In this document: positions 48,201 through 60,059 of the stretch, piece after piece
Numbering within the stretch: position 1 is the stretch's first letter
Layout: each line of letters begins with the position of its first letter
Assembly (NCBI GenBank): GCA_031472005.1
Contig: PZJY01000004.1
Location: forward strand, 2,702,556-2,766,555
From: Tetracladium setigerum
Lineage: Eukaryota; Ascomycota; Leotiomycetes; Helotiales
Direction: 5' to 3'
DNA length: 64,000 bases
Translations under genes and position numbers: made by a program
Notes under the pieces: model-generated
The model's input: only the letters and a program-made list of their open reading frames with translations
Databases searched by the model: none
What the model was told of the DNA's origin: nothing

Positions 48201-50083
48201 CTTGACAACTTTTGTTTAGGATATTCACAGCCTCACAAACGAAACTAGAGCGACGGACATTCCCTAGCTTCGCTTCCAGATCGGCGGCCTTTTTCAGTGA
48301 GGCAAATAATAAATGAAAAAATAACGTTTCAACGAAGAAATAGTACAGTTGGGTGCCACCGACAGATAAGCATGGAGCGCGAGCTGAACGATCATGTTCT
48401 GGTCCGAGACTTCGACGCCGTCGGGTTCTGAAAAGTGGATTTTGATATAGTGGATTTGAATTTGGATGGAGTACTGTATCCGAGTATGGGAAGTCTTCTT
48501 CTGTCGTTCAGCCGCCTCGAGCTGGGCCGGCGTCGAGATGGTGGACATTTGGGCATTCGTACTACTGACTATTTGCCCCTCTTTTTGCGCTCTGATCTGT
48601 TGAAGGAAGCCTTTGAGCGTAACGCGCTGGGAAGCCCCCCAAGGAAAGGGAAATGAGTTGATAGTTGCAGATGGATTCATAGCGCTGTGTTTCGTTCTGT
48701 CTCTGAAGTCTGAAAGCCTTTCTTGCAAAGAAAACAGACATGGGTACTTCTGGATCAAATGTATCCCCCGGATATCAGCACTCTAAAAATGAATACAGTA
48801 ATCAAGCGAAGAGATCTCTTCCTCTGCCCTACGAATAATGAATGTCAGCAACCCCCTCACAGGCACTGACCACGGCCAGATAGATTTCCATGGTGGATTC
48901 AAGTGAAACTAAGAGAAATTCGATAGATTGCACCCGCGCCCTTGGCATGGAATTGGGGGCAACCCACCATCTACAATGCCACAACAGCCATCTGAACCCC
49001 TGAACGCCTCCATCAACGCTAAATTCAGGTACAGCTTCTTCGCTTGCTTCCGTGCGAATGCTGCTTTATCGGGCAGAACGGCGTGAGAGGATTGGCTGCG
49101 ATTGACTTCAACGGATCAACCAAGGATGGCCATGGGGGAAGTCATGCCACGTTGGGACAAGGGAGATAGGCAGGTCCCCTGAGCCATGAGGAGGAATGCG
49201 GCCGAGGAGGAAATAGATAGATGATGATGATGCACTTTTAGCATTTTGAGATACGGGAGAGGATCCACTGGGATCGTCAACTATCTTGCTGGGAGCAGAC
49301 GAGGGCGAGGAGAGTTGGAGAAGGAGGAGGATGATGATGAGGAGGAGGGCAAGAATGTAAACAAACTCTCAAGCGAGCAGCAGCCAGAACTCGGATCTGC
49401 TGTGTCCCAGGTATCACCCACTCATCAGAGACATTCCGGAATGCGTAGAAGTGTCGCCAACGAACGTTCTAATTTCCACCGCCAGAATAGAAAAGGATCG
49501 AGTGAAACTAGTGGAAGCATCTCCACCCGTGGCGTCAACTTTCCCTTCGTTCGTTGCCTGCAAGCGCAAGTCAAGTCAAGTCAAGTCAGGTCATCGTCCT
49601 TTTCTTGGTCTTCGCTAGCGAGAGCATCCATTTTGAGTAGTACTCTTAGTCTCTGTTAGTCTATTAGTCTATTTCTCGTCAAGCTTCCTCTAGACTTCCG
49701 AAACACCAGTGGCCCAGGTCTGTTCGAAAAGATTATTCCTGACCGGCAGCGCCTCTTTGCTCTTAGCCCCAGCTGGAGACCCAGACCAAAAGACCGTGTT
49801 GAGCGTCGGGATCTACGAGGGGGTTAAAGCTCCCTAAAAAGCGCCTAGCTCCCACCCTCCTAAATTGTTCGTTCCCCCAAGCGGCTCCTACAAAGACACC
49901 CACCTTCCTCTTCTAACTCCCTCCCCTCCAGAAATATATTACTTCTCCCCAACACCACATTCGTTTCTTTCTCTAAGGCTTTTTTGTTAGCACAAACAAA
50001 GTTGCCCAACATCGCAGACTTCGACACTGTGAATAAATCATTCACTTGGGATTTACATTCGTTAAACATACCGCCCCTCCAAA
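45259..50083. other. Long divergent intergenic region between GH3 and GH16
   Basis: 4.8 kb without a gene I can support. ORFs of 172 codons (46562-47080) and 221 codons (47649-46984, minus) overlap each other, have skewed low-complexity composition and no motifs. Contains two GTAC[A/T]GTAC palindromes (47564, 47827), a tRNA-like B box near 46215-46245 and a CAAGT pentamer repeat near 49567. Confidence 0.55.
49567..49589. repeat. CAAGT pentanucleotide microsatellite
   Basis: About four and a half units of CAAGT in the GH16 upstream region. Simple repeat. Confidence 0.85.
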
Positions 50084-51555
50084 ATGGAGAATCAGCAGCA
50101 ACCCACATACAGAGGCAGCGGCCAATCTGCCGCCGTGTCAGCAGCAACCACACCAATGCGACCAGGGACTCCAGAGAGCAGGACTAATCCGTTTGGCGAC
50201 GACATCTCCCCCGCCCCCAGAGTCAACCCATTTTCCTCGCCCTTTAACTCTAGACCAGCATCGTCCTTTGGCTCGTCGTCCGTCCTGCGCGCAGGCATTC
50301 CTCAAAGATATTTCCACTCCCGCCGCGTAAAGAAGGGCGAGGTCGACCAGCCATGGCGCGCAAAGAAGGATCCGAAGGAGAAGTGGGTTACCATCATCCC
50401 AATCTTGGGTCTTTTGGCCGGATTTGCAATTGCTGGCTTCTTGGTCTACGACGGTCTCTCCTCAGTTGTCCACCACAAGTACTGCCCAGTCATGAGCGAT
50501 GATTTTTCCGGAGGTTTCAATACAGATATCTGGACGAAAGAGTCCGAGGTTGGCGGATTCGGGTATGGTTTCCATGCGTGCCCCGAACCAACGTCGAACT
50601 GCAAACTAACAGATTTCCCAGAAACGGTCAATTCGAACAAACCACCATCACCGACGAGAACGTTTTCGTACAAAACGGCAAGCTCATTATCAAGCCAACT
50701 CTACAAGATGCTACCCTGATCGACTCCAACACAGTCATTAACTTGACCAGAGACGGTATCTGCTCTTCCGACGTTATCAAGAACTGCGTTGCCGTTACCA
50801 ACACCACCTCCGGCAAGATTATCCCACCTGTCAAGTCTGGTCGCATCAATACCAAGAAGGGTGCAACCATCAAGTATGGCCGTGTTCAAGTTACAGCCAA
50901 GATGCCTGAGGGAGATTGGTTGTGGCCCGCGATTTGGATGTTGCCAGTCGAGAATACCTACGGTGCCTGGCCATTGTCCGGAGAAATTGATATCGCTGAG
51001 AGTCGAGGAAACAACCACACCTACAAGCAAGGCGGAAACAACATTATCTCTTCTGCTCTTCATTGGGGTCCCGATCTTGCCAACGATGCTTGGTGGCGCA
51101 CCAACGTCAAGAGATCTGCTCTCCACACCACATACGCTGCCAAGGAGCACATGTTCGGTCTTGAGTGGTCCCAGAAGTATCTCTTCACCTACATCAACAC
51201 TCGTCTCCTCCAAGTTCTCTACACCAACTTCGATCAACCTCTTTGGCAGCGTGGTGCCTTCCCTCTCTCAGATAGCAACGGTACTCGTCTTCAAGACGTC
51301 TGGTCCCAAACCGGCCGCAAGCAAACTCCTTTCGATCAGAAGTTCTATCTCATCATGAACGTAGCAGTCGGAGGCACCAACGGATGGTTCGAGGATGGAC
51401 AGTCTGGCAAGCCATGGGTTGACTCCAGCCCCTCGGCCTCTCGCGACTTCTGGAATGCCCGCAACCAATGGGAGCCTACATGGGCCAAGGGCGGCCAGAT
51501 GGAAATCAGCAAGGTCGAGATGTGGCAGCAATGCGACGGCAACGAGGACGAATAA
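50084..51555 (+). CDS. Membrane-anchored GH16 endo-beta-glucanase-type protein
   Basis: Exons 50084-50562 and 50622-51555, 470 aa, no frameshift. The N-terminal 100 residues are disordered and rich in Pro, Ser, Asn and Arg, with NPFGDD and NPFSSPF motifs, and end in a basic patch. WVTIIPILGLLAGFAIAGF (about 104-122) is the membrane anchor, giving a type II protein. The GH16 jelly roll follows: DDFSGGFNTDIW, GRVQVTAKMPEGDWLWPAIW and the catalytic ExDxxE in SGEIDIAESRG (about residues 281-286), then SALHWGPDL and FYLIMNVAVGGTNGW. Such enzymes cut or remodel beta-1,3/1,4- or beta-1,3-glucan. Intact acid residues argue for activity, probably at the cell surface or in the secretory pathway on wall glucan. 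Confidence 0.93.
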
Positions 51556-53380
51556 ATAGCTCGTTACATCTTGTAACTATAGGGTTTGCTTTGACTCTGC
51601 GCACTTGTTACCTACTAGATTGCATCCGAAGTCGATTTGCTGTTAAAATTGGAGTTATATTTTTGCTTGCTTGCTCTACACAGGCGTTCAAGTGCGGGCG
51701 GATCACCACACAGGGCGCGAAACACGGCCGAAGGGATAAGGGAGGGGGGCATACAAATATTTAGACTTGGGGAATAACTGTAATGATGAGTTTTAGATGA
51801 GGATTAGCTGGGCAGCGTCCCATCCTTCACATACTCTTTCTTCTTCTCGCGTTTTTACTACTAGGTTGGAGGCTCTCTTTTTCTTTCATAATTGGTCTTT
51901 CTGTTTGTTTTTGGTGGCGTGGGGTTTGATACAGTAGTAAGCTGGCTGGGCAGATTGGGTGGGTGGGATGGATGGAGATCCAATATCACCCAAGTACATA
52001 TAACACTCGAACACATCTGGGCGGGGGCGCTCGCTGGCTTGCTTCTTTGCTGTTGTTGTTGGTGGTAAAGGAAAACCAACAAGTAGGGGAAAGCAAGCCC
52101 TGCAAAAGGGAAATATAGTAGTTGCAAATAAATTTAATTCTATTAAACATATCTGTCGTTGTTACTTGTTGCCTTGGTACTCCCAACTACTCTGCAAAGT
52201 TCCAACTCATGCGGTTTGGTTGCATTTAGGTTATCGAGTAATTCTGGGCATTCTTTTATTTTGTTTTTCCTTCCAGCCCCTTCATCCAAAGTTCTAAAAA
52301 AAAAAAAATGATTATTTTATTTCTCCGCAGTGACAGAAATATTTCCGATTACATTACAGTAGTGAGATAGTGTGAACTTTGAAAGACCGTTGGATGTTAC
52401 ATATCATTTTCCTTTTCGGGGTTACTTGTGTCACTTTCGTGATTATGAGATATTTTGGGGAAGGGTTTTTAGGTGTTTGTTTGTCTTGAGTGAGATATGG
52501 GATGCGAGAAAGAGAGAGGTATTGACGGGAAGGAAGGAAGTATTGATTACCTCTCCTATTGACCCCCTTTTGATTCAGTGAGTGGTACAAGCAATATTAA
52601 TAATAAAGGGAAGAAAAAAGAGAAAAAGAAAAAACGAGGGGCGAACAATCCCCAACCCAACCAACAAACGAAGGGAAACGACTCCCCTTCTTATCAAACA
52701 AATCAATATTCCACCGAAAGGTCTTCTCTGACAGGAGTGATAGAACCGCCATGTGGCCAAGCCACTCACTCCCTTATTACGGAGGTACAGTTACTCGAAA
52801 AGAGCGAAAATCATAATAGGGGGTACGGTATCAAACAGTGTTGGTGCAAGAAAAGGCGGACAATATATCCATTCGCTGTACTGTAGTGGATTCTTTCACA
52901 ATGGGCTTTTTTTTCTCTTGAATTCTTTTGAGAGTTCTCAAGTGATCCGCTGGTGGAAATTAAATATTCGATCTCGCCCTCCCCGACCAAGTCCCCACTA
53001 GGCTTCCCTTCTTCCCGTTGCAACAGTAGTTTGCATTTATTTTGCTGTAAGTTTTTTAATTATTTATTGTATGTCTCTTTGGTCTGGCTTGGTTTGGGTT
53101 GGTTTTGGTGGGTTGGTGGGTTTGGTTGGTCGTTGGGCTGGCTGGACTGTACTGGACGGGGCTTTATTATTCAGGGGTACATCAATTTTTCTTTCGGCGT
53201 GGGTTTGGTGGCGTTTTTCCACATGTAAGGTACGCGGACGGGATGGATCATAGCATGGATGGATCATGGGAAGTGAAGGAAGCGAGAATAATGGATGGGA
53301 AGCGCCGAGGCGGCGGCGGCCAGCTAGCCACGATGGCTTGGATTATGGATGGTTGGATGGTTTGAGAAAAGCTGTCTGTA

Positions 53381-53394
53381 CCTCCGTACGGAGG
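53381..53394. promoter_or_regulatory. 14-bp perfect palindrome CCTCCGTACGGAGG
   Basis: Perfect dyad in a gene-poor region. Partial relatives occur at about 48036-48056 and 48180. Could be a binding site for a dimeric regulator; no functional evidence. Confidence 0.4.
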
Positions 53395-56300
53395 AGGTAG
53401 GCAACTTGGGCGAGACGCGAAACGCTTTGAGCACGTAGTGGAGGAGAGAATAAAAATGGCTTTATTTGCTCGAAAGGGAAGTAGTATGGTAGGTCTCATT
53501 GGATGTTTTGTGTTCATTGATTTTGGGGCTTTTTGGGTGGATGATAATTGGTGATGGATGTATCTCCGTAGATAAAGATTTGATAGGTAAAGGAAGGAGG
53601 AGGAGGGTATTCTGGATTATTGTCTATTGTCTTTTTTTCTTTCTCTTTGGCTTGATTGTTATTTGATAATTGGTTGGATATTTTCTGTTTGGCTTCGGCA
53701 CTTTCTGGGTAGGGCCGCTGTCTATATAAGCTAGGGGGTTGTATTGATGGCGTTGTTGGGTTGTTTGTGTTGGTTGTTGTGTGGTGCTGATCCAGGAATT
53801 TGGTAGGGCTGATTAAAGATGCACGTGGAGGCGGACGTGGGATGAGTAGTGAGATGATGAGATGGACTGAGATGAGTTTGAACCTTTGGCCAATGCTTGA
53901 TTTTGATTGTTAAAGTGTGTGTAAAGTGATAGAACGCCTTTTTTTGTGAATTTCAAAATGATGTCAGGATGAGAATGTTACTTTCTCCCCTGAGTAGCAT
54001 GTACTTTTAGTATTGTACATGAGTGGGTGGAGAAAATGAGCAGAACAAAGGATAATCCCCTCGCTGAATGGACAATGTTAGCAATTCAAAGTAAGTCTAT
54101 TGATTTAAAACGTTATCCTACCTCTTCATTTGTGGTGAATAATGATTGTCTGAAGATTTGACCATTTCTTCGCAGACAGGTGTTCGCGAGAATACTGTAT
54201 GTCGCCCAGAACTTTCATGGTCTATAGACAGCAACTCTCTCACCTTTAACACCAATAGCGACCTATTCTATCTCCAAGCTACTAACATCTCATCTACTTC
54301 ACCATCTTCCAATCCAAACAGGAAGTAACACGCGAAGTTGCGATATACTTCGTGAATACCTACCTTACATATCTCGAGTCAACACAACATCCAATCTTCC
54401 TTTGCATATGCAATTCCACACGTTCTTGAATATCTCAATCCAAAAGAAAACAACCTTTGGAATACAAATCAGAATCAAACCGTCACTCGATTGGTTGATG
54501 TCTGCTCTCTCTTTCTTTAGTCACACGGATCACGCGAACGTTTGTAAAACCGTTACCGTTGCACCGATGAAATGGAAAGACGGGTAAAAGCAAGTAGTTC
54601 ACAAGATTTGCCCTGTGACTTTGGATTTGTGCTACAAAATTGACAAGAACGAAATTGAAATGGCCAGGACATGAAGTGAGTTTGAAGATGGGGAGTTGGA
54701 GGTGAGATGCGATAACTATTTTATTATTTCCTTGGGTCTTGGAAGTGAAGAAGATTCAAAGTCTCTCACCAACATTCATCTGCATGCGTTGATTATCAAG
54801 ATAAATTTTATGCAGTGAGACGTACCTTACATGAAACCATCGCAGTTGTTCATAAAGCAACGTTGGACCTGCGTTGAACACCGCCTCTCTCATGCATTTG
54901 CACATCGTGTTTGATGCAGTACGTTGAGTATAGCTCAATAATTCCAAATAAAATTCAGTACTTTTCAATTTATGCTTCTTTTGGAGAAGGAACTGGATTT
55001 CGAGGATGTCGTGCTGATAAATTTGATATACTCCGTTTCCATGTCCTGGCAGGAGTTGCAACCACCACCAACAACAACATAACATCCACAGTATGCTGCA
55101 GGATATGCCGTGTTATTATAGAAGGGAACTTTCTTACTTTAGCATACATGTACGTAGATCAAAAACCATGCAAATAAATTAGCAGTGAGCGGCACGGAAT
55201 AACAGGTACACACAGGGACAACTTCCCCGTCGAGTCCGTCTCACCGAACCTTAACTCTAAAAATAAAAATAATATAAAAAAACCATCCCAAAAACATAGT
55301 CGTAAAAATAAAGTTCTTACACTCTCGCTCTTTCTCTCTCCCCACAAGGTCAAGGTCAAGGGGGATAACCCAAGAACTCCACTTGAAACAGGATATCAGA
55401 GCATCTTGGACTCTAAGTGCTGACTGTGTTCAACAAATCCGATTGACATAATACCTAGTATTTTTATTTACGGGCATTTTAGAGCAAGCTTTGATCTTGA
55501 CTTCTGTTGTTTTAAGAAGACACTGAGGGCCAAAGGGTTGTTCGTGCTCAGAATACGAAGGTCTCTGTCTCTCTCCGCTTTGTTGCTGTTTCGTGTTTAT
55601 TTTCATCAATACAAAGAACGAACTATGCCTTGCGCAATATCTTCTGCAGGTAGGAGGAATACCGTTGCTAGAGTACGTACTGTAATGCAAAGATGCACAC
55701 ACACTGCTATGTTTACAATCCATCGCTACTTAAACAATAAACAATACAAGATTCGCCTCGCCTCTTCCTCGGTACTGTAAGACTTACAGCATGCAAAATA
55801 TTTTCCTAATCTCCTAAACTTTGACTCAACAGAAAGAGAAAAAAACAGACCTCGCCGCTACTGTACAACAAGCACATCATTCGTATTTCCCCCCTTTTTC
55901 CAAGTTTCCGTTCATCAAGAGTTCTGTGCGGTGCGTGCGTGCGTGTGTGCGGGCTGGCTAGGAGGAGAAGTGCATGTGCAAGTTTGCAGTGCAGCAGTAG
56001 TTCGGCAAAGTTTCCCATGTCCCAAAAATAGAAAATATCCATTATCCATATCCCAACAATACACTAGGTAAATAAAAACTTGACTACGATGTGCAAAGCG
56101 CAGGTTCTATTTTTTTCTTGTGGGCAACAAGTCCAACAAACGGACGGAATTTGCGATCTGTATGAGTGGGGAGTTGTTAGGCCTGTGCTGTTGTGCTACA
56201 ATCCTCGCACACCACAAAATAAAATAAGAAAATACACACAGAGCAGGAGCAGGATCAAATCATGGAGGTACTGTACAGTACCTGCTGTATGTAAAGGCGG

Positions 56301-58379
56301 TGAGTGACAGAACAGTTGCTGCTTTTTCGACTGTTACACTTTAGTGGTGTTCAGGCCGTTTGGTGGGAAATTAAACGGTTGTGTGCGTGCTGCTTTTGGG
56401 GAGGGATGTGTGTGTTTGTTTGTGTGGCAAAAGAAAAAGGTTGGCTTGAGGCTGCATTTTTCTGGCAGCTTGAGGCGGTGTCTGTGGGATAGGCAGACGG
56501 CAGACGGCAAAGTTGGATGGATGGATGATGGGATAGATGGGATGAAAGATAGGAAAGGGAGATTTAGAAAAATTAAGGTTGGACAGGAGTCGATGGGTAC
56601 AATAATCAAGCAACGTCATCCATCGCAACGATACAAAATAGTACTCGATCGAAGCACACACATACAAACACCACACACGAGATCAAAAACAGCTTCCTCA
56701 ACTTTTGCCGAGTTGAAATACCGAGCTGAAACACAGAAAACCAGTTCGCTGGATTTTTTCTTTCTCCAGCTTGCCATGCTTGAGCTGGATCTGGTGGGAT
56801 GAAACTTTTCGTCTAGGTGCATACTGTAGACCAGAAACACCTCGTATCGCGAAGTCGTGCTTCGCTCTCTCTCTCTGCCTTCTTTTCACTACTGCGCTGC
56901 TGCTACTGCACGTCTCGGCGGCATCATAGCGATCCGAGAAGAATTTAGAGCCTCCACCTACACATTAGAATATATCCATTTCTAACCTAAGCTACTGCAC
57001 CTATCTCTATCTTCTGCATTTGAAGAGTTCATGACTCTTCCCTTTGACAGTGAGGGGTCCGATTTTGTTTGTTTCGCGACTCAGAAGAACGACAAAGACC
57101 GAGACAAGTCGAGCTGAGGCTCAAACTCAAAATAGGCATTAGAAAGCCGAAAACTTCAAACTAGGAAGCTAGAATAATTATGATGATGCTGTTTGCAGAT
57201 TTTACTGGATGCGCTGGGTAAGGTAATATGGTACGTGGATGGTATGTGTAGTAGTATAGTGGTTGCTGAATGTGCTCGGTACAAGAAGTACTGGAAAAGT
57301 AGAGGACTGTGGTTATTGGTATTCGGAGGTTTTGTTCAGCCTTGTGTAGAGTATTCATATCTATCTCCTTATCGCATATACATGCCATGTTATTTGTACT
57401 ATGGGAGGTAGGTAGACAGAGAGTGCTATTTCGCTTGTGATGTTAAGAAGTTCCTTTCGGGAATTCGTTCAGCGGAGATACTGTATTTTCGATGATGATC
57501 TCGAAGATCTAAAATCTGCAATTGTTCATGTCATGAAGATAAACTCTGACCTAGAAGGAGTTGATGGAAGTTTGGAACGTGGTATTGTCCCGACAATTGG
57601 GTATCAGTTTGCGCTGGTTTTTGGAGGTGTAGGTTTGCGTTTCTATCATATATCAGAAAACGGCGGATGACGATATACTGTTAGTGGATGATAGCAAGCC
57701 AAATGTTTCTCTTCCCCTCCTCTGGCTTATCAACTTATCAATGTGCCATGTTTTGTCAAGATACGAGCCAGTAGGAATTCAACAACAGTATTTGATTGTA
57801 GGGCTAGATTGGCCGGGTTTGCAATTTTCAAGACACTTCCAGTGAAGATTTCAAGCCAGACCTCTCTTGGCATTATCAACAAGCAGGCTAGAGTAATCAT
57901 GAAATCTGGTAGGACGAACTGAAAAGGTGCAAACGCGACGGTGCAAAGGCTAGAGGAGGACGAAAACCACGGTGCAGTTGATACTTCTTTGGGAATAGAT
58001 GTACAGTATGGAGCAGTAGGATCCTCTATCGATAGCACAGACATCATAATCCCTTTCCACCACGAGGGGGGTAGTATTGGGAACAAGGATAACAGACATC
58101 CCTGGACCGATCTATCTTCCAAAAAGCTCCGATCCGAGTCTTCCATTTTAGCCGGCTTGACGGTTTCCAAGTTCCAACAATGGCGATTTCTTCAGGAAGG
58201 TGATACCATCAGATCATCCATATTGTTCTCCATTAATACCCATACTAATCTCGCCGTCCATGCCCGCCCAGTCCTTCGGAACCAAGTATTGTATTAATGC
58301 CATGATGCTGTGATACTTGCAGATGTGATGTACTCTTTTGGTTGATAGATAATTAACTCGAGAGAGAAGTACAGTAGGC

Positions 58380-58455
58380 GGATTGGGAACCGGCGATGGC
58401 GCCGCCCAAACCCTTTCCCTTAGCTGAAGAGCGGAGCCACCGCACCAGTTCGGAA
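58380..58455 (-). repeat. tRNA-Glu-like sequence (tRNA pseudogene or SINE head)
   Basis: The minus strand starts like the tRNA-Glu at 34571-34651: CCGAACTGGTG is identical and the next bases CGGTGG differ from TAGTGG by two. A B-box-like GGTTCCCAATCC follows at 58391-58380, about 46 bases beyond the A box (58447-58437). The acceptor and anticodon stems do not close, so it is not a working tRNA. A tRNA-derived SINE head or a decayed tRNA gene are both possible. Confidence 0.5.
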
Positions 58456-58800
58456 GTCAGATATCACAATCAAATGATTTCGAAGTGTCCAGGTCATGGT
58501 CTTTGGGTTTTTGGTTTTCGTGAATGAATGTACAGTACTGAGTATGCGTGTGCACGATCCGCCGCCGCCTCAAGAAAGTCCCAAATGCACCTCCGGGGCT
58601 TGCAAGCCATAGCTTCCTCTTTGGGTGCTGGCGTGTTCTTGGGGATGTCGGTTCGCGCTAGAAGGACCGACGATTCAGGGGTTGATGATGTCGATGGTGC
58701 GTTGATGGAGTGGAGGAGGGAGGGCATTGTAGAATGTCACCGAGATGGATGAGGGTGGATCTGTTAGCCGCATCTTTAAATTACCTCCTTGCAGGTTAAG

Positions 58801-58832
58801 GACTGGACTACTGGACTACTGGACTACTGGAC
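58801..58832. repeat. Short tandem repeat with 8-bp period
   Basis: About four units of GGACTACT. Simple repeat. Confidence 0.85.
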
Positions 58833-60059
58833 CTTCTCCAGGAATAATGAGAACGGCTGTGATTTTGCCATTATTCTGGCCACGGCGGTTGCTTGATCCT
58901 TTTCGAAGCGAAGGGGGTTTCGTATGGGAATAATGTGGCGGTGATAATAGACTGACGACTGGATGTGTTTGGTTGGCACGGAAGAGACATGGCGTTCTCG
59001 ACTCAATGAAAGAGTAATGCTTGTTTGATATTGAGACTGTGTGTGATGTGTGTGAATATTGGATGGGTAGCTAGAGAATGGATAGATACAACAAATGGGA
59101 GAACACAGTACAGTACCTCGTACCAACATCGCTCAGTATCCATATTTCTTCGCAGTATAATACAAAAGATATATTATCATAGTCCAGTCAATCAATACAG
59201 GACATTTGAACTTGAACCTCTTCCTTCCCTTGCTTCCTGAAGTTCTAATGTTCCCGACTACTATCTAATTCAAAATAGTCCGGACGGGAAGCGAGCGAGT
59301 ATCCAAGCCAAGCCAACAAGCATCATCTGGATTGCCCCCTGCACGCACGCTTCGCTTTCCTGCAACCTTCCAGGCGCTATCTCTTTCTCAAAGTCGAGCC
59401 CCCCTTCTTTCTTCCCTTCTCTGGCCTCAGACACTTTTCTGTGCCGTGGATTGAGACAAGGAGCAAGTCCAGCTTCCTCCGTGGGATAGGATCACAGGAT
59501 AGCGCCAACGCCACTACCATTCGCGGTCTGGGCGCTGGACACTACTTGCTGTTAGCCTTTCCGCCGCGCTGAACACTCGCGAGACCTGGATGAAGCTTCT
59601 TGTCTTCTAAACCTCCCACCCCGACAGTCAGGTTTCCGGCAGAACTTAGCGATCAACTTAACTGTTGACCACGCCGTTTAGTCCTTCTTACCATAATATA
59701 CACGAGAGGTTTCCTCACGATCCTCTCCCACACATTCGTTGTCGACATTCTTTTCTTTCCTCTTCCTCCTCCGCCCTCCATCGCCGAGGTTCAATCAACA
59801 AAGGATCCCGTTTGTTCCTTCCCTACCAGCAAGGACATACATTCATTCAAACAACTTCGAACCTTACAACTTCATTTCAGACCTTCTTTTCCTAGAGGAG
59901 AGGATCCTACATACTCCGTCCTTTGGTTGCTAAACCACCACTCTCGTTTCCGTGTATTCGTCCCAGATCTTCAAGAGTAGGAGTCGCAAACCACCACCAC
60001 CCTTCCTTCGCACCCCTCACCGCAGCACGTCTGCATAATACACACGCAACACCGCCGCG

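Larger units (their letters stand above)
51556..60059. other. 8.5-kb gene-poor region upstream of the GT2 gene
   Basis: I see no defensible gene. Overlapping frames at 57730-58170 (minus) and 57941-58297 (plus) are the longest candidates and lack motifs. The region holds GTAC[A/T]GTAC palindromes (56268-56280, 58530, 59108), a 14-bp palindrome at 53381-53394, an 8-bp tandem repeat at 58801-58832 and a tRNA-Glu-like sequence at 58380-58455. The last 0.6 kb is pyrimidine-rich and probably the GT2 leader. Confidence 0.55.

Noticed and set aside
36939..51555. Secondary-metabolite cluster
   Set aside because: No backbone synthase, tailoring set, transporter or regulator; only carbohydrate enzymes.
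57730..58297. Overlapping 146-codon minus and 118-codon plus ORFs
   Set aside because: Mutually antisense, no motif, and the flanks show no promoter or splice evidence.
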